Source: Gambelia wislizenii (lineage: Eukaryota > Chordata > Lepidosauria > Squamata > Crotaphytidae). Taken from it: a stretch of 64,000 nt of DNA. Below the pieces are notes generated by a model. The model was not told where the DNA came from, searched no databases, and worked only from the letters and a program-made list of their open reading frames with translations. The stretch is from contig JAUMIR010000005.1 of the NCBI GenBank assembly GCA_030847615.1, forward strand, positions 112,187,116 to 112,251,115, written 5' to 3'. A program made the translations under genes and the position numbers. Below are positions 32,215-46,265 of the stretch, piece after piece (position 1 is the first letter of the stretch; each line of letters opens with the position of its first letter).

Positions 32215-35025
32215 AACTATTTTATTTCATGCTGGTTTTAGATCTAATTTGAATATGAACTGTTTGGAGATCTCATGATGTCAAAGGTATGCAATATACA
32301 ATACATATTATTTATTTGAGTAATAATAATTAAAAGTAAAACAAAATGGTGCTCCTTCAAAGTGGACCTCATTGAAACCTTAGCTTCATTAGTTTTTCAG
32401 GTACATAGAGCTCCAAATGATGTGCCTGTTTTCTTACATTTCACCACAGACTCTCCATGTAGGGAAAACACCAGTGTAGAGGGAAGGAGGAGGGAGAGAA
32501 ATACATGTTTTCTAACCAGCATCTCCCAAGCCCTTGCCTAGATCAGAAATATCCATTCTCAGCTCTTCTCATTTTCCTCATGATTTGATTTGAGTGTCCT
32601 AGAGGATTTTGTATCATATTCAAATGAGATTACTTGAGAATTCACCCTTTTTTTCTAGTGGTTTTATAAATACTGTGAAATATCATTGTTCCCAACACAC
32701 ATCCTCATTTATTTCTGAGTAAAAAAGAAAAAAAAGTTCCCGTATACTTTAACCACATCCAGTGTAAAGACTGGAATAGTTATTATTTTGACTCCCCGCA
32801 CCTATCTCCTTCCTAACTTCTATTTGAACACTGATGCATAAGAGCTACTGTGTTTACATTGGGGTGGAAATTCTCCATTTCCCCGCTTCCCAACATATAT
32901 TGAGGAAAAGGCACTCGTATTTCCCCCTGTAGTGTTGAAATGTAATTGCTATGTTTTAAAAGTGCATGTTTTCAAGAAACTTTCAATTCATTCAGAACTG
33001 TGCAACTTTCTGCAGAACAACTGCATAGCTGTAGGTCTGTCTCTGGCCATGATTATTTAATTCTGCATGACTTTTTGAGAAGGGGGGACAAGACAGCATA
33101 TGAATGGATGGATTAGATTCCAGGAATTAATAAATAAAGGTGTATTGCATACTGAGGTTTTGTGGCTGACTTTCTCGTCTTGCTTGAGAGAAGAGCCAAG
33201 ACATGCAGCAAAAATAATCATCAATCCCATTTCACCCTCTAGTCTATGGAACCCCCCAAACAATGGACTCTCTGTGCTCTGAGCCTGTATCTCCTTCTTT
33301 CTTGACCTGCCTGCCCACTATAATTCTCCGATTCCTTCTCATCCCTGCTAACTTATTTCATCCCTATCGAGGCTGCTCCTCCCTGCTGCTCCCTCCTCCA
33401 CCACTCTTCTTCAACTGCCTATCCAGAATCAGAGTAGTCAGGTAGATCGAGAAAGAAATGGAACCTAGAACCCAGAGAGTTCATGGAGCAATCTGGACAA
33501 AAAGCAGCCAAGAAAGAGCAGCAGGAGTGGGAGGGTGGCAGGAGCCGATCAGGCTTGATGGGGATGAAGAGAATTAAAGGAGAGAATAGTCATAGGTTTC
33601 ACATTTAAAGTGTACAACTTTAGGGCTTAGCATTCAAGGAATGTTCTGCTCTGCTGTGTCTTTTTCAATGTTGAAACATTCAGACACTTATAAAAACTGC
33701 AAAGTTTAAGTTTGTATAGGTGCACAACTTTACCTTGGATAGTTGTGCTGTATTCCAACTGTGCAGCTTTTAAGGCTTTACAGAGTGGACAAAGTTGCAC
33801 TGCTTCACTGTGCTGAGAACAAACAAATGAAAAGTTCCTGCAAATTGTGGGAACTTCCAAGCACTGTTTTTCTTCCCATCAGTTATTCCCAAGTGTTTGG
33901 GCATATCACATTTGGGAGATTGTTGAATACACATTCCACCCCTAGTTTATATTGCACTGATCTTGTAGTTAGCATTATGACCAATGGCTGTTGATGACCA
34001 AACATTAATATTAATTAATTTATTAATTGATGACTGTGTCACAAATTAATGATGGGCTATCTCATGAATGGAAAACAGCCCAAACAGTGTAGTTTTTGTC
34101 TCTTTTCTTCCCATGGCCTTTTCCACTGCCATGAAGTGGATTTAAAAAACAAAACAAACAAGCATTAACCGTGTCTCTCATCCAAACAGTATTTATTTCT
34201 GTACATAGACTAGTCCTCTTGAGCCTTCCAAGAGCTTCATTTTTTTCTTTCAAGACTGTGAACACCCCACCCCTTCGCAAACACACATACTTTCTGATTC
34301 TGTACCACTCTGGTTTTTTAAATCTTCTCTTATGCCAGCTCTTACCAATCAGAACTGTACATTTTTGTTTGCCAAGATAAACATTTATGATGGCTGCAGA
34401 GTATCATAAATCATCACAGGTGCTCTGGACCTTCAGCTGAAGAGATGCCATAGTAGGGCTGTCAGGTAGCTGACAGGGCCTTAGGCTCAGCTGCTCAGGA
34501 AAACAGGACAAGGAAAGAGCAAAGCCTCAGGAAGAGCAGGATAAGGGGAGGGGCTCAGAGGAAGTTGTAGGGGTCTCTACACCAGATCAAGATGCTCCAC
34601 AGTCACTCCCTGTGTCAAGGTGCCAGATCCTTAACTGCATTGTCTTCCTTTGGGGCCAGTCCCACTGAAAGGAATCCTCACCTCTTGGCAGCACTCAAAA
34701 TTGGCAGTGTTGGTCACACTGTCATCTTCATCTGGCGGTTGGGGCTGTGGCTACCTGGAATGAAGGCAAGGATGCTCAAAGGAAGCAAAACTAGTTAACT
34801 TTCTGTTGCTTTAAAAGCTTTCTAAGGAGGTTGGTGCATGGGGGGGTCATATTGATTGATGGTAGCAGTCTACTACAATAAGAACATCCCTGGGGAGTGG
34901 GTGGACCTCTTGACAATGACCTTTTATTGAACTTTATCCCATACTCTTCCTTGATTGTTTTTAAAAATGTTTTTTTTTTTAAACTTCTACCCTCCTGTTT
35001 TTTAGGCTAAACTTCTGACCCTTTA
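32215..35025. other. No recognised gene
   Basis: 2.8 kb without a delimited repeat or exon. Short frames (for example 33743-33994, 34592-34798) show no domain. This is among the more unique-looking parts of the window. Confidence 0.45.
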
Positions 35026-35029
35026 TCCT

Positions 35030-35308
35030 CTCTTTCTCTCTCTCTCTGGCTTTTCTTCGCAAACGAAGATTCAGGAAGGACTCATCCCACGCTTTCTGCA
35101 AGCGTGCTGATGACTAAAAAGGCCAATCCGAGATTGTCCGGTTGCAGAAATCTGGTTGCAGAAAGCACAGCAGAAGGTCTCATTGGGTGATGTTTTTGGG
35201 TTGTGATTCTTTCTGCATTGTCATTTCTCTTCAAGACTTGTTCGGCGTGAGTTCTCAAATAAGGCTGCAGCATTGTGGATAGTACGTCTCCATGCCTCCC
35301 AATCCTAT
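35030..35308 (-). mobile_element. Zinc-finger-type LINE 3' end, minus strand
   Basis: On the plus strand it starts with a (CT)n run (complement of the GA tail), followed by GGCTTTTCTTCGCAAACG and the complement of the finger region, and ends about 35308. The minus-strand frame at 35082-35273 reads the shifted frame (KRNDNAERITTQKHHP). A 16-bp local duplication, CCGGTTGCAGAAA / CTGGTTGCAGAAA near 35137-35165, disrupts the finger. Confidence 0.75.
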
Positions 35309-35309
35309 T

Positions 35310-37395
35310 TCACCTCTAAACCAGAAATAAGCAAAGGGCAGCCCAGGGCCCCATAAAAGGTTCCATGGGTGGCAATTCCTTTTTTAAAAAAATGTTGCAG
35401 AGCCCCATTGCACTGTTCAACCTCAAGCTACCCATTTTTCTAAACTAGAAGTGGATTTGCAACCTGTTTTCATGGGGATGGGGTGGGGTGGACATTTCAG
35501 GCAGTTCCTGAAGAGTCCAGGGATAGGCAATTGGCTCCAGGACCCAATGCAGTTGGTCACCTCTTCTCTAAACTATTAAACATATAGCTAAAATTGACCA
35601 GTATGTGTGTTTCCACACTTGCATGCCCAATTTAACTGTTTTAAAAATTCATAAAACTAAACTACATCCCACATGGAGAACAGTGCTATTCCTTCTAAAA
35701 TTCATTCTAAAGAAATGGTAGTCCTATAAGAGATGACAGTGAACTAGTTTTCTCAGTAGTAATGAAGCTTTGTCTTATCATCATATTCACTAATAGAAAT
35801 AATTGATACAGGCATACTGGGTTGCCATGTATTATGATGATGCTGAGTTGTTTTATGCTGAGGAGACTACATTTACATGGTAAGAATTTAACACTATTAT
35901 CCACATGTTTAGAGCATATATTTTTGTGAAAATGCCAAAATAATTTATAGTGATGCAAATTAGTTCAAATAATATATTTTTTTTTGGGGGGGAAACTATT
36001 TTAATAAACCATGTCAAGCAATTATTTCCTTAGTTTTGCAAACATATATTTGCTTGGAGCCTGTTATATCCCCAATGTTTCTAATTAGACATAATAATTT
36101 ACTGGTTCATTTGATCATTTCAGGGAGACTTCCTGCTTCTTCTAATGCAAAATGTAGAGTCATATAGACTTGGACTACAAGCTTTGATACACTAATTTAG
36201 CATAAGTAATTGGTAAAGGTTTAATCTCACATTTAAAATTTGTCCCCTGAGAAATCAGTTGTGCATGCAGCAAACAAATCCATGAGTCAGAATATTGGAA
36301 GGTCTACTACTGTTCAGGCCAAATGTACTTTCTTCAACCATGAATCTGATTTGACGAAAGTCTCATGCTCTTTTGTATAGTTTGTCATTCCTTGTTACAA
36401 TAACCATAAGGGCACATGGATGTGTATTTTCATATAATTGATTGTTTAAAACCTGGTTGTGATTCAGGAGATTATCAGATGCATCAAAAGTGACATTACA
36501 GCAATGCCAGGAAATCTCAAAAGGGCTCCCTTATCAAACATCATAATCCCCCCTCGTTATGCACCCGTTCCACTCCCGTTCTGCCAGTGCTGCTTTTTAT
36601 TGATGGGATAAGCTGTCAATAGATCCCACCATTTTGTTTCTGTCATGGATGTTCCTGTGTGTGACAAGGTGCCTTGTTATGCTGGCGAGATACCAATGTC
36701 AATGGGAGGTCCCTGCCAGAATACGTCTGGGTGAGATCTGGATATCCAGGTAAGTGATACACTTCTTATGACCATCCCCAGGTTACTTGTTAATTTTAAA
36801 GTGTGTTTTGTTCTTGCTGTCACTTTTTCAGGGTTCTTTTTCTTTTTAAATTTCCTGTGGAATTTCAGTCCATTAGACCACCTTTCACCCCTGGGCTGCC
36901 CTGTCGATGTGGGACAAGGTAAGTGTGGTGGGAAGAGTTATTGTGGTGGAACTGGGATGGGACAGGGGTGGGAGTGGAGATTGTGGGACAGGAATACTTT
37001 TTTTGTTCCTATCTGATAATCTCCTCAGATATTCTCCACTCATTATTATAGCATACATGCCATTTCCTCCCTATTTTGCAGTTTTAGTTCTTGACACTCA
37101 CTTATACCTGTACGTCCAATTTCAAGATGTGTGCAATATGTTATCAATACTTTTAAGAATATATTTTTGTGTGTGCCTTGAATCCAATTGCTAACCCCAG
37201 CTAGAGTAGATCCATTTAATATATTGTTGACTGGTAAGTCAGCCTCTATGTAAATCCTTTTGATTCAGTGGGATTTCTCAAGTTATAGCTAGCATTGGAT
37301 TGAAAGAATATTAGATTTTCCCTCCTCAAAATGGTCAAGAAATGTGTTTCTTGCATGTCCAGGAAAACTGATGAGAAGATCCCTAGATAGACAAC
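35310..37395. other. No recognised gene
   Basis: Mostly AT-rich; nothing that can be named with confidence. Confidence 0.4.
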
Positions 37396-37399
37396 AATC

Positions 37400-37640
37400 T
37401 TTGCAGTCCAGGATGTATTCTGTGCAAAATTTGCATGTTGTTATTTTGAACAGAAAACTGTATTTTCTGCATATAAATATTATCTGCACACAAAAAATGT
37501 ACAAATTTTGCACATAATAAGTCTTGAACTGTGAATAGTACTTGAAATCTGTACAGACTTTCTCAGAGTGAAAAATTACTAAAATGACCTGTTACTTGGG
37601 TTTGAAAATAAAATTAATGAAGAATTACATCCCTAGACTA
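37400..37640. repeat. Diffuse family E copy
   Basis: Successive phrases GTGCAAAATTTGCATG, GAACAGAAAACTGTATTTTC and AAATTTTGCACATAATAAG, then ATTAATGAAGAATTACATCCC. The last phrase is echoed at 46850 (TTAGTGAAGAATTAATTCCC). Confidence 0.35.
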
Positions 37641-37644
37641 GCAA

Positions 37645-40600
37645 TTGAATTTAAGACATAAGCCTAAATCCTGTTTAACCCTTGAATGTAAGGCTGGCCA
37701 CGGAAGGTCCAGGACAATTTGACAGAATACTTCACCATGAACACCAATTTTATATGCACTGATAAGGGATCTGGAATACATCTCCCTATATAAGAGAGAT
37801 GCTCATCAGCATGTCACACTACATTAATAATGGCCTTAACTGAAGGAAGCAAGAAATAGTGGCAAGAAGAGGATGTTTCAATGCAACAAGGTAGAAAGCA
37901 GAAACAGAGACCTCAGCACTAATGATCATAAACCAGGAAATTCAACAAATATACAGTTTATTACAGTGACAGACAGATACAATGTACATGTCCTTTTTCA
38001 AACTAAACAGGCAACATTTCAGAGAAGAAAAGGAAGATCAGGGGAGAAACAGGGAAAGAGGAGAAAAATTATCTGTGCATGTATTTTTTTCCCTCCACAC
38101 TTCTATATTGTAAACTCAGTTGCTGTGCAGTAACATCACATGGATAGTCCCTCAGATCACTTGCACTGAAGAATGGCAGCAGTCAGCTCATACATCTGCT
38201 GAGGACAATTATGGTACCTTTGGCATGCCTGTTATTAACATGTAATTAATACATTATAAATCACATATTGCACTTTAAAAGAAACGGATTTAAAAGTATT
38301 GTAAACCTGTGGTGGGTTTGAGAAGAGTCAGTTGACCACTATATAACCTGAGGATGGAGGAGAATTTTTTAGAGTTGCCTTGTTTCTAAGTGTTTTTCCC
38401 CCCAGTGATATTTTTTAAAAAATCAGCTGGGTGTACCTGTATACACTGTTGAAAATATGGTTGGATTGACCCACTGAACTGTCACATAAGATCTAATCTG
38501 ACACAATATGGGTTTGTATCATTATAAAATGTATATGTACAGTCAATAGTTTTAATGATATATGTAGAGTGACTGACAAAGTGAAACAACTGTGCTTGTA
38601 GATGGAGATTGGCTGAGACAATGAGATAGGGAAATACACTTTGGAATTGGGCCTTGAGAGGACCCTTCCAGATTGATCTAAAGAAGCACAAGTTTTCATA
38701 ATATATAATTTTGTGGATCTACATAGTTGTCTTCCAAAGAGGGTTTTTTTTAAGAAAAAAAAACCTGGGGCTGAGGTGGTCCTATAGTATGAAGGGCAAA
38801 TGTTCTCCTCTGCTAATTGCCCCCCCCCCAAGAGTTATAGAATCATAGTACAAAGGGCCATTTTAATGATAAACTATAGGAAAGAAACCCACTTAGGGTT
38901 TGGATTAAAATGTTACAATTAGTGCCAAGAATTACCAGAAAATAGTCTGTGAGAACAGAAATGCCATTTGGATATTTAAAAAAATAAATAATCCTAAGAA
39001 CTACAGCATTTATAAATGCCACAACCTTCAGCAATTTCCTGACACATTTAGTCCATCTGGATGAACCCAGAAATGTATGAAAGAGACATAGAGAACTGGA
39101 GGTCAGAGAGGATAGTTAGGAAAATACAGTTGAGGGAGGTTGTGATATGAGATAAGAGGAATACATAAAGAGTGATAGATTTAAGCGTGAATGTGCAGTC
39201 ATTTCCCCAAAATGTTGAATTAAAATCTAGCCTGTTCTGAAAGGGAGAAGGGATAGCTGATATGAAATAGTCATTGAACAAGGGCAAGGGAACAGTGTTA
39301 CCCATGAAATTGGGGTGAAACATAATTTTGCATAAGGTGGGGTTTAATTATTTTAGAAGGAAGGAGTAATTTGCATGGTGATAGCAGCTTCCTCTCAGAT
39401 TTGCCCCCTTTTTAAAATGGTTTACAAGCCTCCATGTCAGAGTGGCAGGAGGATGGTGATCAACTGGAATGGCCTTCCCAATTGTAAACTCCAGCTATAG
39501 TTACCAATACGTAAATGAACATTTTTTGGTAAACAAAACATAAAGATTGGTTTATTTCATAAACAGTATAAAAGAAATGCTTTGAATGCTGTCTCCAACT
39601 TGGTTAACTTCTAATTGTTTGACAATCCCACTCTGTGGTGACCATGTAACTCCAGAATATGCCAGACTCAATAACAAGCTATTAGGTTCTTTCTTTCCTC
39701 TCATTTTGTAGTCCAATTAGCCTCTATTTCTCTCAACAATATTCCCTCTGCCCATACAATCCCTCAGCTGCACTCACAACCATACATATATTCCAACCCT
39801 CCCTCATCCCATCACATCTCAAAACTCTTTCCTCTCAACTGTCCTCCACCTCTCTTCACTCTAGAAGACTCCTCTCATTCCAGTTTCCTGCCACAGGATT
39901 GGCTCCTTTATGCTCTCTCCCCATTTGCTCATCAACAATTTGCTCCATTAGACACTCATCACACACTCTCCACAGACCTCCTCCCTAAATGAACATTTTT
40001 TTAAAAAAAAAAGAGGTAAGCATTGCTTCATATCCTATTCCTTCCTCTTCCACAAAATAATCATTCAACAGTTTCCAATTTTTATCCAAGTTGTATTCCC
40101 CCCCCCCCCCGCCCAGTTCTATGGAGAAGTGGAGTATCCTGTCAGAACTGGTTATTAAATTGAAAGACTGCTAACTAAAAATAATTTAAATGCTGAGCGT
40201 TGCATGGAAATACATTCCCTCCTGATTCCAATATGCCAAACTGATTTTTAAACTTAATAACAGCACTTAAACTTTTCTTTCATTTGCTGCATAAGAAAAG
40301 AGTGCTTTTCTGTCTGATTGTAAGTACTTCTCTCTTTGGAGGTGTCAGCAGGTGGATCCTTCAACTAGGGTTTTATAGCTATGTGTCATATGAACCTAAC
40401 AGCAGTGCACAAGTATAAATTCCTGAGCAATGACCTTTCAGATGTTGTCAAAGATTACAGGTGAATAACTGTTGAATGGGCCATATACTAAGTAGCAGCT
40501 CTTCAATATACAAAGTGTTGATTTGTTGCATGCCACTCCAGCAGTGAGAGGGAGGGAGGGAGGGAGGGAGAGGAGAAAAAAAGCAATTCATATTGTCAAT

Positions 40601-40955
40601 GGCCCAGGAGTTCTGAGTCCATATCTCTATTCAGCCAATAAGTTCTGCAAGTCTCTTGAAAAAAATCATCACATTTCACATATATCTTCCTTTGGATTTG
40701 TAAATGATTCAACGTATACTTCTCTGTGTTCCTCAAATGCTGGAATACAAATTTGGCCCTAAATCAACTGCTAATAAAAACTAGAGTAGGTCCACGGAGC
40801 CAACTGCTAAATGATAAATCAACACGTATTCATTCAGTGGGTTTACTCTAGTTGTATAAGCAATTGGATGTAGGCTATGGTTAATATGCACACAAGCAAT
40901 TATTTATTTCAAATGTCTAAACTGAGTCTTTTGCTCACCCATGGTGGAAATAATA
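37645..40955. other. No recognised gene
   Basis: Contains a C10 run at about 40100, a (GGGA)n patch at 40545-40570 and a pyrimidine-rich stretch at 39720-39960. No exon, and no repeat with clear ends. Confidence 0.4.
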
Positions 40956-40959
40956 CATA

Positions 40960-41960
40960 CTTTTCAACCCAGACACATATGTTTGTTGAATAGGGCCACT
41001 TTATTTAACATAGTGAAATTTTTATTACTAAAACTCTCTTGAACCTAAGAAATGAAAAGGGTGAATGACCTAGTGTGAGCGAGGCCAAGGCAGAGGGTCA
41101 TATCCTGAATTCCTCCTTAACTACCCTTGAGCAAATCACCTCAGACCTGAGGACAATCCAAGGAACTCTGTCATGGAAGGCCAACCTGAGGAGCTCTCCC
41201 ACACACATGAGGTGTTACCCAGGCCATCCCTAAGCATATTCTGCTTCCCCACACCCCAGTTCCCATGACCTAAAGGGGTGATTCCAAATACATCTCCTTC
41301 ACCCAAACAGTGGCTACAGGTGCTCACCAAATTCCTAATTCTGCCCCACTACCTGCCATGGACAAGAGGCAAAGATCTGCTTAACCACTTTCCCCCACCT
41401 GCCTGGCCAAAACTGCCTGCATCTCCTCTTGCAAATCCCCCAGGCATGACAAATCACCTTCCTCAGACAAGTGAATGTCATCTACTCTGTAGAGCTCAGG
41501 TCTCTGAAAAATTATCTGTGGATGTAGAATAAAGTGCTCCAACCCCTTCCCCTAATCTCCATTTCAGCCTTCTATGGGCTGTGTCCAAACCTGTGGGTCT
41601 GATTCCCCTCACCATTTCTGGTAAGGTAGAATGCCATGTTATCCCATACCAAAATGCCTGCTCCCCCCAAAAAAAAAATCCTTCAAAAACTTGGATTATT
41701 AGGGCCTTGCCCTTCCCTAGTCCCAGGTCTTTGCCCCCCCCTCCCTGTGGACAACCAACACATCAGAGGGAGGCCACTTATGCTCATCCAACAACAGAGG
41801 GAACAACCCAGGCCAGCCAGTTTTCACAGCCATTCAATGTATGCCACTAGATTGCAGGCCAAAGTTGCTGACCTAAGCACAGTACTCTGCCCAGTAATTC
41901 ATACTGTGCCCACAGATCAGCACTCAGCTCTGTCCCCCAGACTGTCCTGGACCTGAAAGA
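40960..41960 (-). mobile_element. LTR-like family C copy, minus strand
   Basis: The plus-strand start AACCCAGACACATATG with AGGGCCACTTTATTTAAC is the complement of the 3' end seen at 19.92 kb. Further matches to that copy follow in reverse order: CTTCACCCAAACAGTGGCTACAGG (41300), CTGCCATGGACAAGAGGCAAAG (41352). Frames at 41278-41956 are Pro-rich and without a domain. The far end is not defined. Confidence 0.45.
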
Positions 41961-42129
41961 AATGCAAAACAAAAAGTCAGGTAGACATATTACCATTCAA
42001 TAAGACAGAGATAGGATGTGTAAGCTTGAGACCCATAAGCTCCAGCATCCAAAAATTGGATTGGGCCCCAAGTGACTGCAGGAGCCCATTCTGACACACC
42101 AGCCCATCGCTGTAACTGCTGTCTGCCAC

Positions 42130-42376
42130 AACTCTTCTATATCCAGGAAGCCATCCCAGGCTAATCACATGCAGGGGTCCTTGCTCATGTGCTAAGGGCC
42201 ACCTTCCTGGCTTTGGACAGTGGGATGCAGATGGTGGGGCAATGATGGACTGGCACAGTGGTCTGGACTTCCTCCTGTTTTGTGCTGGTGATGGGGAAGG
42301 AACGGACCTGATCCATTGGCAGAATACATTGGTGGGGATCTGACATATTATGCCTGTGCAAATGAGCCCTGAGATG
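42130..42376. mobile_element. hAT-like element fragment (relative of 26192-26747)
   Basis: Shares CACATGCAGGGGTCC, CATGTGCTAAGGGCC-CCTTCCTGGC, GGGCAATGATGGACTGG and an end TGTGCAAATGAGCCCTGAG that corresponds to the right terminus of the longer element. Confidence 0.4.
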
Positions 42377-42379
42377 CTG

Positions 42380-44315
42380 ACTAATGAGGCTTATTGCCAG
42401 CTACTTGGGCCCAGTAGGGCCTGGAATTATAGATGAGGCTTAGTGAGGCTCAGTCAGTCCTCTAATTACAGCCCACCTACAAAGTGCAGCTTAGTGAGGC
42501 CTACAATCCAGGAGAGAAGGTTTAAGGTAAGATCAAGGAGACAAAGCCAAGTGGACCCGTGACAAGCTGGCAACAATGGGGACTGGCACAACTTCCATCA
42601 ACAAGGCACGGCCTGGGCCAACAAACCCAGAGGCAAGGCCCAACCAGGCCTGTAACAAGTTGGCACTAAAAAGGCCCAGTGTGGCCTTCTTTACTCAAAC
42701 AGGACCTTTTGACCAACAGGAATTGGTCCTTCCCATCAAAATCATACCCTGAATTGGATGCCCAGACTCCAAGAAAGTGATGTATGCACTGCAGGAGAAT
42801 TGCCAAATGCTGAGTACCATTGATTGCTGCTGTGAATCTCCACCTTGCTACCAAACCTGCATGAGTAGAATTTCCCACACCACTGCTGGTCTGACACTTG
42901 TTCCTACTCCTCCCAGTGTCAGCATCAAAAGAGGGAGCTGCAGGAGGTGTCAGGGACTTAAATGCCCCCTGCCCTTGTCTCCAGTGCTTCTACATCATGG
43001 CACAGAGCACTGTGATTCCGCAGCATTTGGCCTGTTTTGCTGAACATCAGAAAAGATGACCCATCCTTGCAGGTGAATGCACCATGCAAAGCCAGGATCA
43101 AATTGTACAATATCTTTATTTTTCAGCTAAATCATGTTACCCATGACTTTAATTAAAAAAATAGTATTTTCAGCAGCAGCTTATTTAATTAAAAGAAGGT
43201 AGCTTGTGCAAGAAAAGATTTTTGTTCAATTTTCATTTCCCTATGAAAATGTCCATATTGCATTTCTTCATTCAAGCAACAGGATGAAATACATCTTGCT
43301 TCAGAAAGACATATATTTCGAAGGTTTCCAATGAGCTACTGGGTGGGGGGGGGGTCAGTGCGTTCTGCCATGCAGACATCTGATATCTATTATTTCTTCT
43401 AACGTCTCCCTAGCTTTGCTGTACCATTTTGATAAATCCTGCATGACTCAGGTTTTTCTCCATAGATGGGGGATTTAGTCTTATAAAAACCCCAGTCTCT
43501 GTTGAATAAATTCTCACCCCAAATTAAAATGAAAAAAATTCTCAGAGGAGCATGGGTTTTCTGTGGGCTGGAGCTCTGGTCTGCAAGTAAAACTGGATAG
43601 AGTACAAGAGACTTGACTTTGTCTCTTTACTCTCTTTCTCAGATACAAGATTTGCCAATGTTAGGTAAAGTGAGAAGCAACAATTCATTGGAGCACAGTG
43701 CAAAATCTAAACAGAATTTTGACAGTTGACTACAGCACAAAACTGCCAAGACTAGGGAAAGGGAAGGTTGTACAGTGACCACAAAGAAGAAGTATCATTG
43801 TATTCTATCTTCTTGAATGCATAACAGACTGACCTTCCACTCCTATACTCTTGTGGTTGGCTCAAAGACCCACCTTTACACACCCATTTATTCACTATAT
43901 TTGTGGAAATACTGAAGTTGGTATTGATATTTCTGGGAGTGAAACCATCTCCATGTACATACTTTAGTATACAAGTGACTAATCAACCAACTGATGCACA
44001 GTGTAATAAATTAACCCAGCCTAGATGCTTCACAACTGAATATGTGGACTGGTTCCCATCAGGACAAGTTCACACAGTATATTCACTACCTGATATCTTT
44101 TTAGCTCAATGTGTGAAGTGTCCCTATTAAAACGTATTTTTGGGTGTAAAAACCAGGTGATATGAAAATTCTATTCTTTGAGTAGGGCTAGAAAGAATAT
44201 TCAAAAATATGCAAAACAATGTTTAAAAAAATGTGTCTTGCATGTTGGGAAGCCATGACAAAGAGAAGCCTGGATTGAAACTCTTCACAGTTTGAGACTT
44301 ATCCAATGGGGGAAA
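42380..44315. other. No recognised gene
   Basis: A weak GAGGCTTAGTGAGGC repeat phrase recurs between 42390 and 42510. The rest shows no gene or bounded repeat. Confidence 0.4.
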
Positions 44316-44319
44316 AAAT

Positions 44320-44415
44320 CATATTTTTGGGCAGAGGAAATAACATTTTCTGTAAAGAAAATAATATTTCTGCACAATAATGTTATTTTCTGTGCAGAAA
44401 ATTCTGTGTCCTGAC
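44320..44415. repeat. Diffuse family E copy
   Basis: AATAACATTTTCTGTAAAG, AAAATAATATTTCTGCAC and TTATTTTCTGTGCAGAAAAT follow each other; the phrase TTTCTG(T/C)GCAGAAA recurs. Confidence 0.4.
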
Positions 44416-45066
44416 CAAAAAAAATTCCTATTTTGTGAACAACACCCCCCACCCCAATAAACCCAACCATGTGCCAGTTTAGAATAGAATAGAATCTTTA
44501 TTATGGTCATAGACCAGCACAGGTAAAAAGGGATACAGTATAAAGATAAAAACACAGGATAAAAACAGGGTAAAAGCAGTATTTAAAATGTTCCTTCAGA
44601 TTATATAGTTTCAGTATAACAAGACTAAGTTGACACTATTCTACTGTGGAGGTCATTGTCTGTCAAATTTTAACTGCAGCTGCGCAGAATCTGGCAACAT
44701 TATAAGTTGTTCCTGGGTTGGTGTCTGAAAGCAACAAGTTTATGTAGAATTGTCCAGTGTGCCCTTGGTATTTATGCAACAGGGGTGAAATTAGGCTGAG
44801 ACGTATGTCCCTGTAGTATGAGCACTGGAATAATACATGCTCTGTTGTTTCTATTTGGCCTGATTTGCAGGGGCGCAGTCTGTCTGACAAGGGGATCCTC
44901 TTGTATCGGCCTTCAAGGACAGCTGAAGGGAGGGCACAACACTGAACAAGAGTAAAGGCCCTTTGATGTTTAGGTATTTCAAGTGTTGCTAAGATGCCAA
45001 AGGAGAGGCCAGATATCTGTTGGAGTCACTAGCAATGAAGGTTGGAGTGTTGGCTAGATCCAGTTA

Positions 45067-46241
45067 TCACTCTATATCTACTACCCATTGTTTGATGGTA
45101 ACTTTTGCCCTATCATATTCCAGGCTAAGCAAAAGATCTGGAGAAAGGCCCAGCGTTGAGATTTTAGTCATCACTGTCTGTTTCCAGCTGGATTGGAAAT
45201 CATCACTTAAGGTTAGTGGAGCAAGGCCAGTGGGAAAGAGGGATAGTCTGAGCCAGTAGCTGAGTATGCTCACCCACACTCTGGCCTCCACTTTCATAAA
45301 TCCTGACTCCAGTCTCAGAGCTGCATTACAGACACATTTTGGAGTTTGGAAAGCTGATCTTAAAAATTTGGATTGGACAAGTTCTAATGGAGCAGGGTTG
45401 GGGAAGGGTCCCAATTGGGATCCATAAAGCAGTTGTGCTACTGGTTTGGCTTCAAAGAGTTTGAGCGCTGCAAGTAAATAGTGGCCTCCTCTTGTCTTAA
45501 GAAATTTGAGAATGGCTGTTGTACTCCTCTGCACATTGCAAGCAGCATACTCCCCATGCACTTTCCTTCTACCAGTGGCTTGAAAAATTACCCCCAGGTA
45601 TTTGAAGCAAGAGACCTGCTCAATCTTGTGGCCATCTATATTCCAGTTGTAGTTCTTAGGCCTTTCAGCGAATGCCATGATTTTAGTTTTTTGATAGTTG
45701 GTTCTAGCTGTTCCACTCTGCAATATTGTGTTAGTGCTCTAAAGGCTCTTTTTAGGCCAATGGGAGTTCTTGAAAGTACTGCTGCATCATCCACATAAAG
45801 CAGCATTGAGATATGCTTTCCCTCTAATTTGGGGGGATGGAAGTTAGTGTTGTTGAGGTGATCCACCAAATCATTGATGTAGAAGTTAAGCAGGAGTGGA
45901 GCTAGAATGCAGCCTTGCTTGACACCCTTCTCAGTTACAATGTCATTGGTGAGATGTCCCTGGGGGTTACATCTTACTTTTAATGAGGTCCCTTCATGCA
46001 GCATATAAATTAGATGGAGTAAACGTTGGTCGATCGAAGAAGCCTCCAGTTTTTGCCACAGTTTGGTTCGGGATATAGAGTCAAAAGCTGCTTTAAAGTC
46101 TATGAAGGCAGCATAGAGAGAAACTGTGCTGCAGGTGGAGTATTTTTCATTAAGGAGGTGGAGTACAAGGCACTGATCTATGGTGGAGCAGCCTTCCCTA
46201 AAGCCAGCCTGTTCTTCTGCAAGTATGTTGTCTTGTTCCAA
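45067..46241 (-). pseudogene. Reverse transcriptase of the R4-like LINE, frameshifted
   Basis: Two overlapping minus-strand frames cover the RT. The upstream one (45636-46241) shows LAEEQAGFREGCSTIDQC, then YAAFIDFKAAFDS (block A), KGVKQGCILAPLLLNFYIND (block B) and LLYVDDAAVLS (block C, the catalytic Y-x-DD). The downstream one (45067-45723) shows KTKIMAF, CFKYLGVIFQATG and then the thumb. The two are in different frames, joined near 45700 by an apparent frameshift. A further RT segment (YKKGSKVDPVNYRPISLLS) lies beyond the foldback at about 46625-46680. Catalytic residues are intact, but the gene is broken by frameshift, insertion and 5' loss. Confidence 0.75.
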
Positions 46242-46265
46242 CCAGGTCTGAAATTTCCACTGTAA

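Noticed and set aside
38493..38831. 112-codon minus-strand frame
   Set aside because: No recognisable domain, low-complexity ends, and no repeat or splice context; left as chance.
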